DNA of 9,152 bases from an uncultured Flavobacteriales bacterium (GTDB taxonomy: Bacteria > Bacteroidota > Bacteroidia > Flavobacteriales_D > Parvicellaceae), in assembly GCA_938084875.1 (NCBI GenBank), contig CALKFX010000169.1, forward strand, positions 1 through 9,152, in the 5' to 3' direction. The position numbers and the translations under genes are program-made. Below are positions 1-7,630 of this stretch, in pieces. The stretch's first letter is position 1. Every line of letters starts with the position of its first letter. A model generated the notes under the pieces. It had not been told where the DNA came from, did no database searches, and worked only from the letters and a program-made list of their open reading frames with translations.

Positions 1-606
1 GTACTGAAAACCAACTAAATGAAAAGTAAATCTATCATCATACAGTCCTACTCCTGGTTTTTCATTTGCTGGAGCATGCCACCAATCTGGTGTACTTCCT
101 GCAGGTGGTCCAACTCCAAAATGATAATCACAAGCAGAATCTATATGCCACGTTCTGTAACCTGGACCAGAAATTCCACCAGTCAACAAAAGGTGTAAAG
201 GATTATCAAACAAACTAATATCATTTGAATCAATTGATATTGGTTGAGAACTAGATGCATCTCCTTGAGAATTAAATATAGACAAAGTCACCGTGAAATC
301 GCCAGCAAAAGGATATTCTGCTGTATCTATTGTTCCACTTCCGACAGTTCCATTTCCAAAGTCCCAAGAACATTCGACTTCTGGATTATCAGCTTTAAAA
401 ACCACAACATTTGGATTACTAGTAGGACTAATAGTAAATGATGCAGAGGATTCTGTTAAACCATAAAAACATTTTCCGTCATTTTTTGTCGCAGATGGAT
501 CAAAATTATGAGCAATTGGATCTGTACACCCCTCTTTTCCACAATTAGTAAAAAGTAGGATTGGGAATGTAAATAATAGAATTTTTATATAAGTTTTTCG
601 TTTCAT
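1..606 (-). CDS. PKD-domain surface lipoprotein of a SusC/SusD locus (partial, 3' end outside window)
   Basis: The 202 visible residues begin with a lipoprotein signal peptide (MKRKTYIKILLF, lipobox LFTNC, acylated Cys22). Residues 26-49 form a cysteine-bounded motif (GCTDPIAHNFDP then DGKC, Cys27 and Cys46) of a type common in Bacteroidota secreted proteins. Residues 55-125 look like a PKD domain (WDFGNGTVGSG at 81-91, then YPFAGDFTVTLSIFN at 98-112). Residues 137-202 are rich in aromatics (TWHID, HFGVGPP, PDWWHAP, GLYDDRFTF), suggesting a carbohydrate-contacting segment. It starts 12 bases after the susD-like stop, so it is very probably the third gene of that operon. From that position I infer an outer-membrane surface glycan-binding protein, or the N-terminal part of a PKD-containing glycoside hydrolase (for example GH16). 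The missing C-terminus would decide. No enzyme motif is visible. The ATG at 606 is chosen because it gives a complete signal peptide. Confidence 0.8.
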   Translation of the reverse strand, partial: MKRKTYIKILLFTFPILLFTNCGKEGCTDPIAHNFDPSATKNDGKCFYGLTESSASFTISPTSNPNVVVFKADNPEVECSWDFGNGTVGSGTIDTAEYPFAGDFTVTLSIFNSQGDASSSQPISIDSNDISLFDNPLHLLLTGGISGPGYRTWHIDSACDYHFGVGPPAGSTPDWWHAPANEKPGVGLYDDRFTFHLVGFQY

Positions 607-618
607 TATTTGTAAATT

Positions 619-2109
619 TTAGTATCCAGGATTTTGAGGCCAATTTCCACCAGCTAAATCTATTTCATCTTGAGGAATTGGAAATAGTTCATGCTTGCCT
701 ACAACAAAACCGTCAATTTCGTCTGCAGCTTTTCCAGTTCTTACTAAGTCAAAAAATCTATGTCCTTCACAAGACAATTCTGATCTTCTTTCCTTTAGAA
801 TATCTTCATATAATAAATCTCCAGATGAGATCTTCTCAAATAATCCGACACGTTGTCTTACCATATTTAAATACAATAATGAATTTAAATCATCTCCTAT
901 TTTATTAGAGGACTCTGCAGCCATTAAAAGTATATCAGCATATCTAATTACTCTATAATTAACTCCAGAAGTTAAATCATTATCTGGAATACCATTTAAC
1001 ATCTCGTCTCTAGACTTCATATATTTATGATTGTAAAATCCAGTATGTCCACCAGCTCCAATACCATAAGTGGTTCCAACGGAATTATTGGCAATAAAAT
1101 CATCAATATTTAAACATGTTGCTGCTCTTCTTGGATCATAATTTTCAAAAGAATTAAATAAATTTTGGGTAGGTAAATTGTAACTGTTCCCGTCTCCATA
1201 AGTTGGACCGTCGTATTGTCTTATACCTTGATAACCAACTGTGAGATTTCCCTCTAGACATATTAAACATCCGTAACTTCCGCCTTCCTGATCAGAATAT
1301 TCGACATCAAAGATAGTTTCGCTATTATTTTCATTTTCTTTTAAGAATAAAGTACTGTAATCGCTGGCCAAAGAATAATTTCCGCTGTTAATTAAAATAT
1401 TAAAAGTTTGATTAGCTAATGGCCATTTTTCTTGATACAAATAAACCTTTCCCAACAAACCTAAGGCAGCTCCTTTGTCAACTCTTCCTTTAATACCAGA
1501 ATGAGTAGATTCTGACTTATAAGACAAAATAGCAATAGCATCGTTTAAATCTTTTTCGATTTGAGCATATACTTCACTAGATGGAGTTCTTTCTAACGCT
1601 TGAATTTGTTGAACTCCTAGTCTCTGGTCAACTACTAATGGGATATCTCCAAAAAATTTGACCAATTCAAAATAATAAAAAGCACGTAAAAATTTAGCTT
1701 CTGCAAGAATTGTTGCCTTAGATGGAAAATCAAATTCAACTTCTTTAGGTTCTAAAATAAAATTACATCTACCAATTCCACAGTAATTAAACCTCATAAT
1801 ACTTCTTAATTCGTCGTTAACAGCTCCATGTGTCATGTTTTCAATTTGGTGTAAACCTTCGGTATCTGTAACACTTTCTCCACCTGCAATACAATTATCT
1901 GAAGCAATGTCTCCTATCCAATAAGAAACGAACATCCCCTGTAGTAAATCGTAAGCACCAGTAAGAGCTCTGAGATAATCTTGTTCATTTTGAAAGAAAT
2001 TCTCTGCATCTTGAGTATAAGGAGGATCAAGATCTAAAAACTTACTACATCCTAGTAAAAGTGATGTAGAAATAATAATTGCTGTAAATAGTCTATTTAT
2101 CTTTTTCAT
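619..2109 (-). CDS. SusD/RagB family nutrient-binding outer-membrane lipoprotein
   Basis: A protein of 496 residues, usual for the SusD family. SusD proteins are surface lipoproteins that lid the SusC transporter and bind the incoming glycan. Visible are the signal peptide with lipobox LLLGC (Cys21), the TPR-helix signature around residues 136-159 (AEAKFLRAFYYFELVKFFGD), RYADILLMAAES at 389-400, the C-terminal signature ILKERRSELSCEGHRFFDL at 437-455, and ELFPIPQDEID at 474-484. The ATG at 2109 is preferred: the frame stays open to 2220, but the extra 37 residues would overlap the end of the SusC gene and bury the signal peptide. With this start the gene begins 4 bases after the SusC stop, the usual tight SusC-SusD arrangement. 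Ligand specificity cannot be read with confidence; many Trp, Tyr and Phe residues are present. Confidence 0.96.
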   Translation of the reverse strand: MKKINRLFTAIIISTSLLLGCSKFLDLDPPYTQDAENFFQNEQDYLRALTGAYDLLQGMFVSYWIGDIASDNCIAGGESVTDTEGLHQIENMTHGAVNDELRSIMRFNYCGIGRCNFILEPKEVEFDFPSKATILAEAKFLRAFYYFELVKFFGDIPLVVDQRLGVQQIQALERTPSSEVYAQIEKDLNDAIAILSYKSESTHSGIKGRVDKGAALGLLGKVYLYQEKWPLANQTFNILINSGNYSLASDYSTLFLKENENNSETIFDVEYSDQEGGSYGCLICLEGNLTVGYQGIRQYDGPTYGDGNSYNLPTQNLFNSFENYDPRRAATCLNIDDFIANNSVGTTYGIGAGGHTGFYNHKYMKSRDEMLNGIPDNDLTSGVNYRVIRYADILLMAAESSNKIGDDLNSLLYLNMVRQRVGLFEKISSGDLLYEDILKERRSELSCEGHRFFDLVRTGKAADEIDGFVVGKHELFPIPQDEIDLAGGNWPQNPGY

Positions 2110-2113
2110 GATT

Positions 2114-5100
2114 TTAAAATTTGATATTAACACCACCCATAATAGTCTTTGCCTGAGGATAAAATCCATAATCCATTCCGCCAGAAAGTGTTCCTTGAGT
2201 TGCCCCAATATCTGGATCATAACCCATGTAGTTGGTAATTGTAAATAAGTTATTTGCTGCTACATAGAACCTAACAAAATCCGTTCCGAATTTTTCGCAT
2301 ATTTTTTTAGGCAAAACATACCCAATCTGAATATTTCTTAGTCTTAGATAAGAACCATCTTCCACATAGAAATCTGAAAAAACTCCATTTCTATTTATAG
2401 ATGTTGTAACAACAGGTACATCGTTAGAAGGATTATCTATCGTCCATCTATCTAACACGTAATCCAATTGATTAGCGTAGGGTTGTTGCCTTTCATAGTT
2501 TCTCACAATTTTGTGTCCTAATGAAGCATATAAATTTGCAGAAATATCTAATCCAAATACGTTAAATCCTAAAACTGAACCAAACATAAATTTTGGAATA
2601 GGTGAACCCAAATTTGTTTTATCTGTATTGTTACTAAAATTTATTTCTCCATCTCCATCAATGTCTACAAATCTTAAATCACCAACTTGTGCTCCTGCCT
2701 GTTTTACTGAAGAGTTATCTATTTCTTCTTGAGTTTGGAAAATACCATCGGTTTGATAACCAATAAAATAGCCAATTGGAAAACCAGCTTCAAATCTAGT
2801 AGCTGTATTGCCGCCAACGCCAAAACTTGCTCCAGGAAGAAATTCAACTCCTGACGGAACAGATTTTACTTCATTATCTATATAAGTAAAATTAAAATTC
2901 ACATTCATACCAATATTTTTATTAGCATCAGTTGCGTAAGCAAATTCAAATTCAAATCCTTTATTACTTACATCCCCAGCATTAATAATTGGAGGGTAAC
3001 CACCAGGTCCGTAAGAACCAATAATTGCAGAAACATCTGGACTAAATAATAAATCATTGGTATTTTTAATGAAATAATTTGCGCTAACATCAAACAAATT
3101 AAATAACTGAAGATCAACCCCTAAATTAAGTTGTCTTGTAGTTTCCCATTTTAAATCTGGATTTGCAGCAGTTCCAATAGCTACACCAGGTGTAATTATA
3201 TCATTAAAAACATAAACACCTTCTCCGTTTAGTAAGGCTCTGTAAGCAAAATTAGCAATTTGATCATTTCCAGAAATACCATAACTGGTTCTAACTTTGA
3301 AAAAGCTAATGGCACCAACATTAAAGAAATCTTCATCAGAAACAATCCATGCTCCTGAAACAGATGGGAAATAACCAAACCTACTGTTAGGACCAAATTT
3401 ACTTGAACCATCTCTTCTTAAAATTGCAGAGAAAATATACTTATACTTGAAACCGTATTCAGCTCTTAAAAAATTGGACAACAACCTTTCCTCGAATTCA
3501 TAAGAACCAGTATTATTCAAATATCCGTTTTGAGCCATGTTTGCAGAAATATCTGCAAAATCAACAGAGTTATTTGGAATATTAAAAGCAGTACCATTTA
3601 AAACATCACCTCTTCTACTAAAAACGGATGTTCCTAAAGTAGCTTTAATGTTGTGGTCCTCAATTGTCCTAGAATAGTTTAAAAAACTTTCAAAATTCAA
3701 ATCTAAGTAAGTAGCTCTCTGCTCAAAAACACTAGCTCCTCTTTCAATAAAAACATCTTCCGCAATTTCTACCTGTACTGGATCGAGATTTGCGTTAATA
3801 GCTGAATTTGCATATTTACCAGCTCCATACCAAGCTAGAGGAGAGAAAGTTTTATTATCTACAGAAGCATAATTATAACTCAATCTATTGGTGAAAGATA
3901 AATTCTTATTGATTTTGTACTCAAATTCTTGTTTTCCAACCAATTTATTTACTGCTGAATTATTATGTGTGTTTTCAATTTGCGCAACAGGATTGATAAT
4001 ATCGCTAACTTCCAAAAAGTATTCATAATTACCATCGGCAGTAACTACAGGTCTAGTTGGAAAAGCATTAATAGTATTGTAAAGAACAGATCCAATTCCA
4101 TTTTCAGGAAGAGCTTTTCTCTCTTCGTGAGTAAATAACAAAACACTGCTTAGTGTAAGTTTATCTGTTAAAGAATTTACTAGATTTACCCTTGCATTGT
4201 ATCGATCAAAACTTGATTTATCTCCTCCAACAATACCGTCCTGTGAAAAATAATTTCCTCCTATAGAAAAGGAAGAATTTTCACCACCACCAGTTACACC
4301 AAAATTATAACTTTGAATTGGAGCATTTTGAAAAATAGTGTCCTGCCAATTAGTTCCCATTTTAAGATCTGTATTATTAAAAATAGGAGATCCTGTTCCT
4401 CTTATAAACATTTCATTTTTCACCAGTGCATACTCTGCAGCATTTAACAAGTCTAAGCTTTTTGTTGTTTGTTGCATACCATAGTAAGTTCCAAATTCAA
4501 ATTTTGGTTTAGCTCCTTTTCTTCCCTTTTTGGTTTCTATAATAATAACTCCGTTAGCTGCTCTAACACCATAAATACCAGCAGTAGCATCCTTTAGTAC
4601 GTTAATAGATTCGATATCTCCAGGATTCAAAGCATTCAAACCTTCCGAATCGTAAACTACTCCATCTACTAAAATTAAAGGATCGTTATCTCCAAATGTA
4701 GAAAGACCTCTAATTCTAATACTAGAAGATCCACCCGGAGAACCAGAATTAGTATTTATGGTAACACCTGAAACTTGGCCTTGCAAAGCTTGATCCATTC
4801 TTGGAATATTTAATCTTTCGATACTTTCTCCTTTAACTTGTACAGTAGCACCAGTTAGTTCCTTAACTGTTGTTTTTCCATATCCAACTACAACTACCTC
4901 GTCTAAAGATTTTGTAGAAAGTTGTAATTGTACATCAATTTTATTTCTGCCATTTATTGCTGTTGTGAAATTCCTGTAACCTATAAATGAAAAAATTAAT
5001 TTAACACTGTCAGATTCGACAGTAATTGCGTATTTACCATCAAAATCAGTAGTTGTTCCTCCGTCTTTTCCAACAACCTTGACATTAACACCAGGCATAG

Positions 5101-5221
5101 TTTCTTTGTTTTCATCCACTACAGTACCTGTAATTATTGAAGTTTGTGCAGTAAAATAAAAAGAAAATAAAGTTAAAAAAGATACTAAAAGTAGTTTAGA
5201 AAAATTAGGGTTTGAAGACAT
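2114..5221 (-). CDS. SusC/RagA family TonB-dependent outer-membrane transporter
   Basis: A protein of 1035 residues, within the normal range. It imports large substrates, usually oligosaccharides, across the outer membrane using TonB energy and works with the adjacent SusD protein. A Sec signal peptide covers residues 1-25 (probable cleavage FTA/QTS). A carboxypeptidase-D-regulatory-like domain covers about 28-102 (ITGTVVDENKETMPGVNV). A TonB-box-like segment is at 104-115 (KSLDEVVVVGYG). The plug follows to about 235 (RIRGLSTFGDNDPLILVDGV, then INVLKDATAGIYGVRAANGV). The rest is beta-barrel, with a DIDGDGEIN loop near residue 850, YLRLRNIQIGYVLPKK at 958-973 and a terminal Phe typical of outer-membrane proteins. 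No N-terminal STN domain is present, so anti-sigma signalling through this protein is not expected. It is the first gene of the minus-strand operon, preceded by an intergenic region with a perfect palindrome. Confidence 0.97.
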   Translation of the reverse strand: MSSNPNFSKLLLVSFLTLFSFYFTAQTSIITGTVVDENKETMPGVNVKVVGKDGGTTTDFDGKYAITVESDSVKLIFSFIGYRNFTTAINGRNKIDVQLQLSTKSLDEVVVVGYGKTTVKELTGATVQVKGESIERLNIPRMDQALQGQVSGVTINTNSGSPGGSSSIRIRGLSTFGDNDPLILVDGVVYDSEGLNALNPGDIESINVLKDATAGIYGVRAANGVIIIETKKGRKGAKPKFEFGTYYGMQQTTKSLDLLNAAEYALVKNEMFIRGTGSPIFNNTDLKMGTNWQDTIFQNAPIQSYNFGVTGGGENSSFSIGGNYFSQDGIVGGDKSSFDRYNARVNLVNSLTDKLTLSSVLLFTHEERKALPENGIGSVLYNTINAFPTRPVVTADGNYEYFLEVSDIINPVAQIENTHNNSAVNKLVGKQEFEYKINKNLSFTNRLSYNYASVDNKTFSPLAWYGAGKYANSAINANLDPVQVEIAEDVFIERGASVFEQRATYLDLNFESFLNYSRTIEDHNIKATLGTSVFSRRGDVLNGTAFNIPNNSVDFADISANMAQNGYLNNTGSYEFEERLLSNFLRAEYGFKYKYIFSAILRRDGSSKFGPNSRFGYFPSVSGAWIVSDEDFFNVGAISFFKVRTSYGISGNDQIANFAYRALLNGEGVYVFNDIITPGVAIGTAANPDLKWETTRQLNLGVDLQLFNLFDVSANYFIKNTNDLLFSPDVSAIIGSYGPGGYPPIINAGDVSNKGFEFEFAYATDANKNIGMNVNFNFTYIDNEVKSVPSGVEFLPGASFGVGGNTATRFEAGFPIGYFIGYQTDGIFQTQEEIDNSSVKQAGAQVGDLRFVDIDGDGEINFSNNTDKTNLGSPIPKFMFGSVLGFNVFGLDISANLYASLGHKIVRNYERQQPYANQLDYVLDRWTIDNPSNDVPVVTTSINRNGVFSDFYVEDGSYLRLRNIQIGYVLPKKICEKFGTDFVRFYVAANNLFTITNYMGYDPDIGATQGTLSGGMDYGFYPQAKTIMGGVNIKF

Positions 5222-5268
5222 ACAGCAAATTATTTAAATTAAATATATAAAATAGTGTTAATTCGACA

Positions 5269-5276
5269 CTAAGATA
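5269..5276 (-). promoter_or_regulatory. Weak candidate -7 promoter element for the SusC operon
   Basis: Read on the minus strand this is TATCTTAG, one base off the Bacteroidota -7 consensus TAnnTTTG, and it lies 48 bases upstream of the SusC start codon. The matching -33 position would fall inside the 30-base palindrome, which would suit control by a protein bound there. However, no TTG is present at the right distance, and another one-off match (TATATTTA, 5240-5247) exists, so this is only a suggestion. Confidence 0.2.
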
Positions 5277-5290
5277 TGGTTAATAAATAA

Positions 5291-5320
5291 CTAAGTTCTT
5301 AACATATGTTAAGAACTTAG
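5291..5320. promoter_or_regulatory. Perfect 30-base palindrome, candidate operator upstream of the SusC operon
   Basis: The left half CTAAGTTCTTAACAT is followed directly by its exact reverse complement, with no mismatch and no spacer. The symmetry stops at the flanking bases (A at 5290, A at 5321). It lies 70 bases upstream of the SusC start and 112 bases upstream of the SpmAB start. It is an unlikely terminator: neighbouring genes point away from it, and no T-run abuts either side (the plus-strand T-run starts about 12 bases further on). A binding site for a dimeric repressor or activator is the natural reading; the protein family cannot be told. The sequence is directly seen; the function is inferred. 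Confidence 0.6.
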
Positions 5321-5432
5321 AAGAAATAATACTTTTTTTAAAAAACTAAATTTAATAATTGCTTACGAATAACAAAACAATTGATAAATTTAAAATCATA
5401 AATTTTATGAAGTTTATTATAAATAATTTAAA

Positions 5433-6680
5433 ATGACATTAAATTATATATGGGTTGGTTTTTTTATTGTAGCCTTTATTGTTGCAATTTTTAAAACCTT
5501 TTCTGGAAATCCTGAAATATTTTCTCTTATCGTAAATTCAATTTTTGAAAGAGCTGAACTTGGGTTCAAACTTTCGCTAGGATTAACTGGAATAATGGCT
5601 CTATGGCTTGGAATCATGAGAATTGGAGAAAAAGCTGGAGCTATTGATAAATTATCAAAACTTTTTGCTCCACTATTTACAAAACTATTTCCTGAAGTTC
5701 CCACCAATTCAAAAGCACATGGAGCAATGATTATGAATATTTCAGCAAATATGTTAGGATTAGATAATGCAGCTACACCTCTGGGGTTAAAAGCAATGAA
5801 AGAACTTCAAGAGGAGAATCCTGATAAAAACAAAGCGTCGAATGCTCAGATTTTATTTCTTGTATTAAACACTTCTGGATTGACGTTAATTCCAACTAGC
5901 ATTATAGCACTTAGAGCAACTGCAATGGCAGAAAACAATATTATTGGAAATCCAACAGATGTTTTTCTTCCAATTTTGATTGCAACTTATTGTTCTACAA
6001 TTGCTGGATTAATATTTGTATCTATTTTACAAAAAATTAATCTATTTCAAAAAACAATTCTAGCATATTTAGGTTCTGCCACAATTGCAATTGGACTGTT
6101 AATTTGGTATTTATTTAATCATAAAAATCAAATTGAAATTATTTCATCGGTTGCTTCTGGCTCAATTATATTTTCTTTTATGATAAGCTTCATATTACTA
6201 GGATTAAGAAAAAAGATAAATATTTATGAAGAATTTATTGAGGGGGCCAAAGAAGGATTTAATGTTTCCATAAGGATAATACCCTACCTAATTGCAATGT
6301 TGTGTGCCATTGGTGCTTTTACCACTTCTGGAGCAATGGAATTTATTATGAAAGCGATGGGAAGTTTTTTTGGATTATTTTTAGAAAACACTCAATTTGT
6401 TGAAGCTTTACCAACAGCAATTATGAAACCACTTTCAGGTGGTGGAGCAAGAGGAATGATGGTTGAGTCATGGGGGCAAAACGCATCTCAAATAAATTCT
6501 TTTGTAGGTAAATTAACTTCGACTCTTCAAGGATCAACAGAAACTACTTTTTACGTGTTGGCAGTTTATTTTGGATCTGTAGGAATTAGAAATACTAGAT
6601 ATGCAGTGGTAGCTGGATTATTTGCTGATTTTATTGGCATAATTTCAGCAATAGCTATTGCATATGTATTTTGGGGATAA
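5433..6680 (+). CDS. Fused SpmA-SpmB-like nucleoside-recognition (Gate) domain membrane protein
   Basis: A 415-residue polytopic membrane protein. The N-terminal half matches the SpmA type (NMLGLDNAATPLGLKAM at 106-122, preceded by hydrophobic helices at about 7-20 and 47-62). The C-terminal half matches the SpmB type (PLSGGGARGMMVE at 333-345, STETTFYVLAVYFGSVGI at 368-385). Further hydrophobic segments lie at about 178-198, 207-227, 240-257, 282-298 and 393-413. In Bacillus and Clostridium, SpmA and SpmB are separate proteins needed for spore core dehydration. In non-sporulating Bacteroidota the fused form is common and its substrate is not established, so a transport role is only an inference from the fold. 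The ATG at 5433 begins directly before the first membrane helix. The gene is monocistronic here, divergent from the SusC operon and convergent with coaE. Confidence 0.9.
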   Translation: MTLNYIWVGFFIVAFIVAIFKTFSGNPEIFSLIVNSIFERAELGFKLSLGLTGIMALWLGIMRIGEKAGAIDKLSKLFAPLFTKLFPEVPTNSKAHGAMIMNISANMLGLDNAATPLGLKAMKELQEENPDKNKASNAQILFLVLNTSGLTLIPTSIIALRATAMAENNIIGNPTDVFLPILIATYCSTIAGLIFVSILQKINLFQKTILAYLGSATIAIGLLIWYLFNHKNQIEIISSVASGSIIFSFMISFILLGLRKKINIYEEFIEGAKEGFNVSIRIIPYLIAMLCAIGAFTTSGAMEFIMKAMGSFFGLFLENTQFVEALPTAIMKPLSGGGARGMMVESWGQNASQINSFVGKLTSTLQGSTETTFYVLAVYFGSVGIRNTRYAVVAGLFADFIGIISAIAIAYVFWG

Positions 6681-6692
6681 ATAGCTTAGTCT

Positions 6693-7283
6693 TTAGTTGA
6701 CTTTATTAATTTCATTAATAACTCTTATTACCTCGTATTTTAAATCATCCAAAGAAGAATTATTCTCAATTATATAGTCTGCATATTTAACTTTTTCATC
6801 ATCTGTCAATTGAAAGTTTATTCTTTTTTCTATTGAATCTAAATCGGAATTATCTCTTTTAGAAACTCTATTTATTCGAATAGACTTTTTGGAAACTACA
6901 AGAATAATTTTATCCATGTTTAAATAGGCTCCACTTTCAATCAAAATTGCAGCTTCCTTAACTAAAATTGGTTTGTTATTATTTTCCCCAATCCATTGGT
7001 TAAAGTCTTGGGCTACTTTTGGATGGACTAAATTATTTAATTGTTTAATTTTTTCAGGATCACTGAAAACTATACTAGAAAGTAAATTTGTGTTTAAAAT
7101 ACCATTATTATATATACTTTCTCCAAAGATGTTTACAATATCATTTTTTAACTCTAAGTTGGTATGCATTAAAATTTTTCCTTGACTATCGGAATTATAG
7201 ACTGGGATCCCATACTCTAAGAGAAAATCAGAAACAGTTGTTTTGCCTGATCCAATTCCGCCAGTTAAACCAACTTTAACCAT
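6693..7283 (-). CDS. coaE: Dephospho-CoA kinase
   Basis: A cytosolic enzyme catalysing the last step of coenzyme A synthesis, ATP-dependent phosphorylation of the 3'-hydroxyl of dephospho-CoA. At 196 residues it has normal length. The P-loop is GGIGSGKTT at residues 8-16. Asp32 sits at the expected catalytic-base position. The conserved HP pair is at 87-88, the lid arginine in SKRD at 141-144, Arg154 and Gln158 in the following helix, and ADYIIENN at 168-175 matches the family's AD-x-I-x-N signature. The usual DxPLLFE segment appears as VKEAAILIESG (108-118), as in related Bacteroidota proteins. The start follows the yajC stop by 4 bases, so it is the last gene of the nusB-yajC operon. It ends 12 bases from the convergent SpmAB gene, with no convincing GC-rich terminator between them. 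Confidence 0.96.
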   Translation of the reverse strand: MVKVGLTGGIGSGKTTVSDFLLEYGIPVYNSDSQGKILMHTNLELKNDIVNIFGESIYNNGILNTNLLSSIVFSDPEKIKQLNNLVHPKVAQDFNQWIGENNNKPILVKEAAILIESGAYLNMDKIILVVSKKSIRINRVSKRDNSDLDSIEKRINFQLTDDEKVKYADYIIENNSSLDDLKYEVIRVINEINKVN

Positions 7284-7287
7284 TGAA

Positions 7288-7614
7288 TTACTGTTTATTT
7301 TCTTCAGTTAACTTAGTTGCCTCATCCATCGAAACAGAAGATTTATCTACTTTAATTTTGGTATTGGCATCAACAGAAAGGACAATTGTAGTTTCTTTAA
7401 CTTCTACCACTTTCCCATGAATACCCCCAATGGTAACTACACTATCCCCTTTCTTCAGAGACTCTCTCATGTTTTGTAATTCTTTTCTTTTTTTATTCTG
7501 CGGTCTAATCATAAAGAAGTAGAAAATAACAAAAATTGCTACCAAAAATGCAATGTTTAACATTCCACTGTTGTCTTCAACATTTGAAGCTTGAAGGAAA
7601 AATATATTATTCAT
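7288..7614 (-). CDS. yajC: YajC, accessory subunit of the Sec translocon
   Basis: A 108-residue inner-membrane protein of the YajC family, which associates with SecDF and SecYEG in protein export. One membrane helix spans about residues 18-36 (GMLNIAFLVAIFVIFYFFMI). It is followed by the hallmark RPQNKKRKE (37-45) and the conserved soluble segment KKGDSVVTIGGIHGKVVEV (54-72). The short N-terminal stretch before the helix (MNNIFFLQAS) and the acidic-basic tail are ordinary. The gene starts 16 bases after the DUF1573 stop and ends 4 bases before coaE, which supports co-transcription. secD and secF are not in the window. Confidence 0.96.
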   Translation of the reverse strand: MNNIFFLQASNVEDNSGMLNIAFLVAIFVIFYFFMIRPQNKKRKELQNMRESLKKGDSVVTIGGIHGKVVEVKETTIVLSVDANTKIKVDKSSVSMDEATKLTEENKQ

Positions 7615-7630
7615 TTGATTGTTTTAAAAG

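Larger units (their letters stand above)
5222..5432. other. Divergent intergenic region between SusC and SpmAB genes
   Basis: These 211 very AT-rich bases separate two genes transcribed away from each other, so promoters for both should lie here. The region contains a perfect 30-base palindrome (5291-5320) and a smaller inverted repeat, TAGTGT at 5253-5258 with ACACTA at 5266-5271. For the SpmAB gene, the best match to the Bacteroidota -7 motif TAnnTTTG is TAAATTTA at 5385-5392, with TTG at 5359-5361 about 23 bases upstream. It is one base off consensus, and such matches are expected by chance in AT-rich DNA. No open reading frame or RNA gene is supported. Confidence 0.6.

Noticed and set aside
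244..441. 65-residue plus-strand open frame opposite the PKD lipoprotein
   Set aside because: It is antisense to a convincing coding region and has no recognisable domain; other plus-strand frames opposite SusC, SusD, coaE, DUF1573 and nusB were set aside for the same reason.
2110..2220. N-terminal extension of the SusD-like gene to 2220 (37 extra residues)
   Set aside because: It overlaps the end of the SusC gene and would place the lipoprotein signal peptide internally. The ATG at 2109 gives a proper signal peptide and the usual short SusC-SusD spacing.
3229..3411. 60-residue minus-strand open frame inside the SusC gene
   Set aside because: It is an out-of-frame shadow of the SusC barrel coding sequence with no family resemblance or start context.
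5291..5320. Reading the perfect palindrome as a rho-independent terminator
   Set aside because: Both flanking genes are transcribed away from it and no T-run abuts either arm.
6703..6721. AT-only inverted repeat (TTATTAAT, 3-base loop, ATTAATAA) near the coaE stop, as a terminator
   Set aside because: It lies inside the coaE coding sequence, has no G-C pairs and lacks a following T-run; it is explained by Asn/Ile-rich codons.
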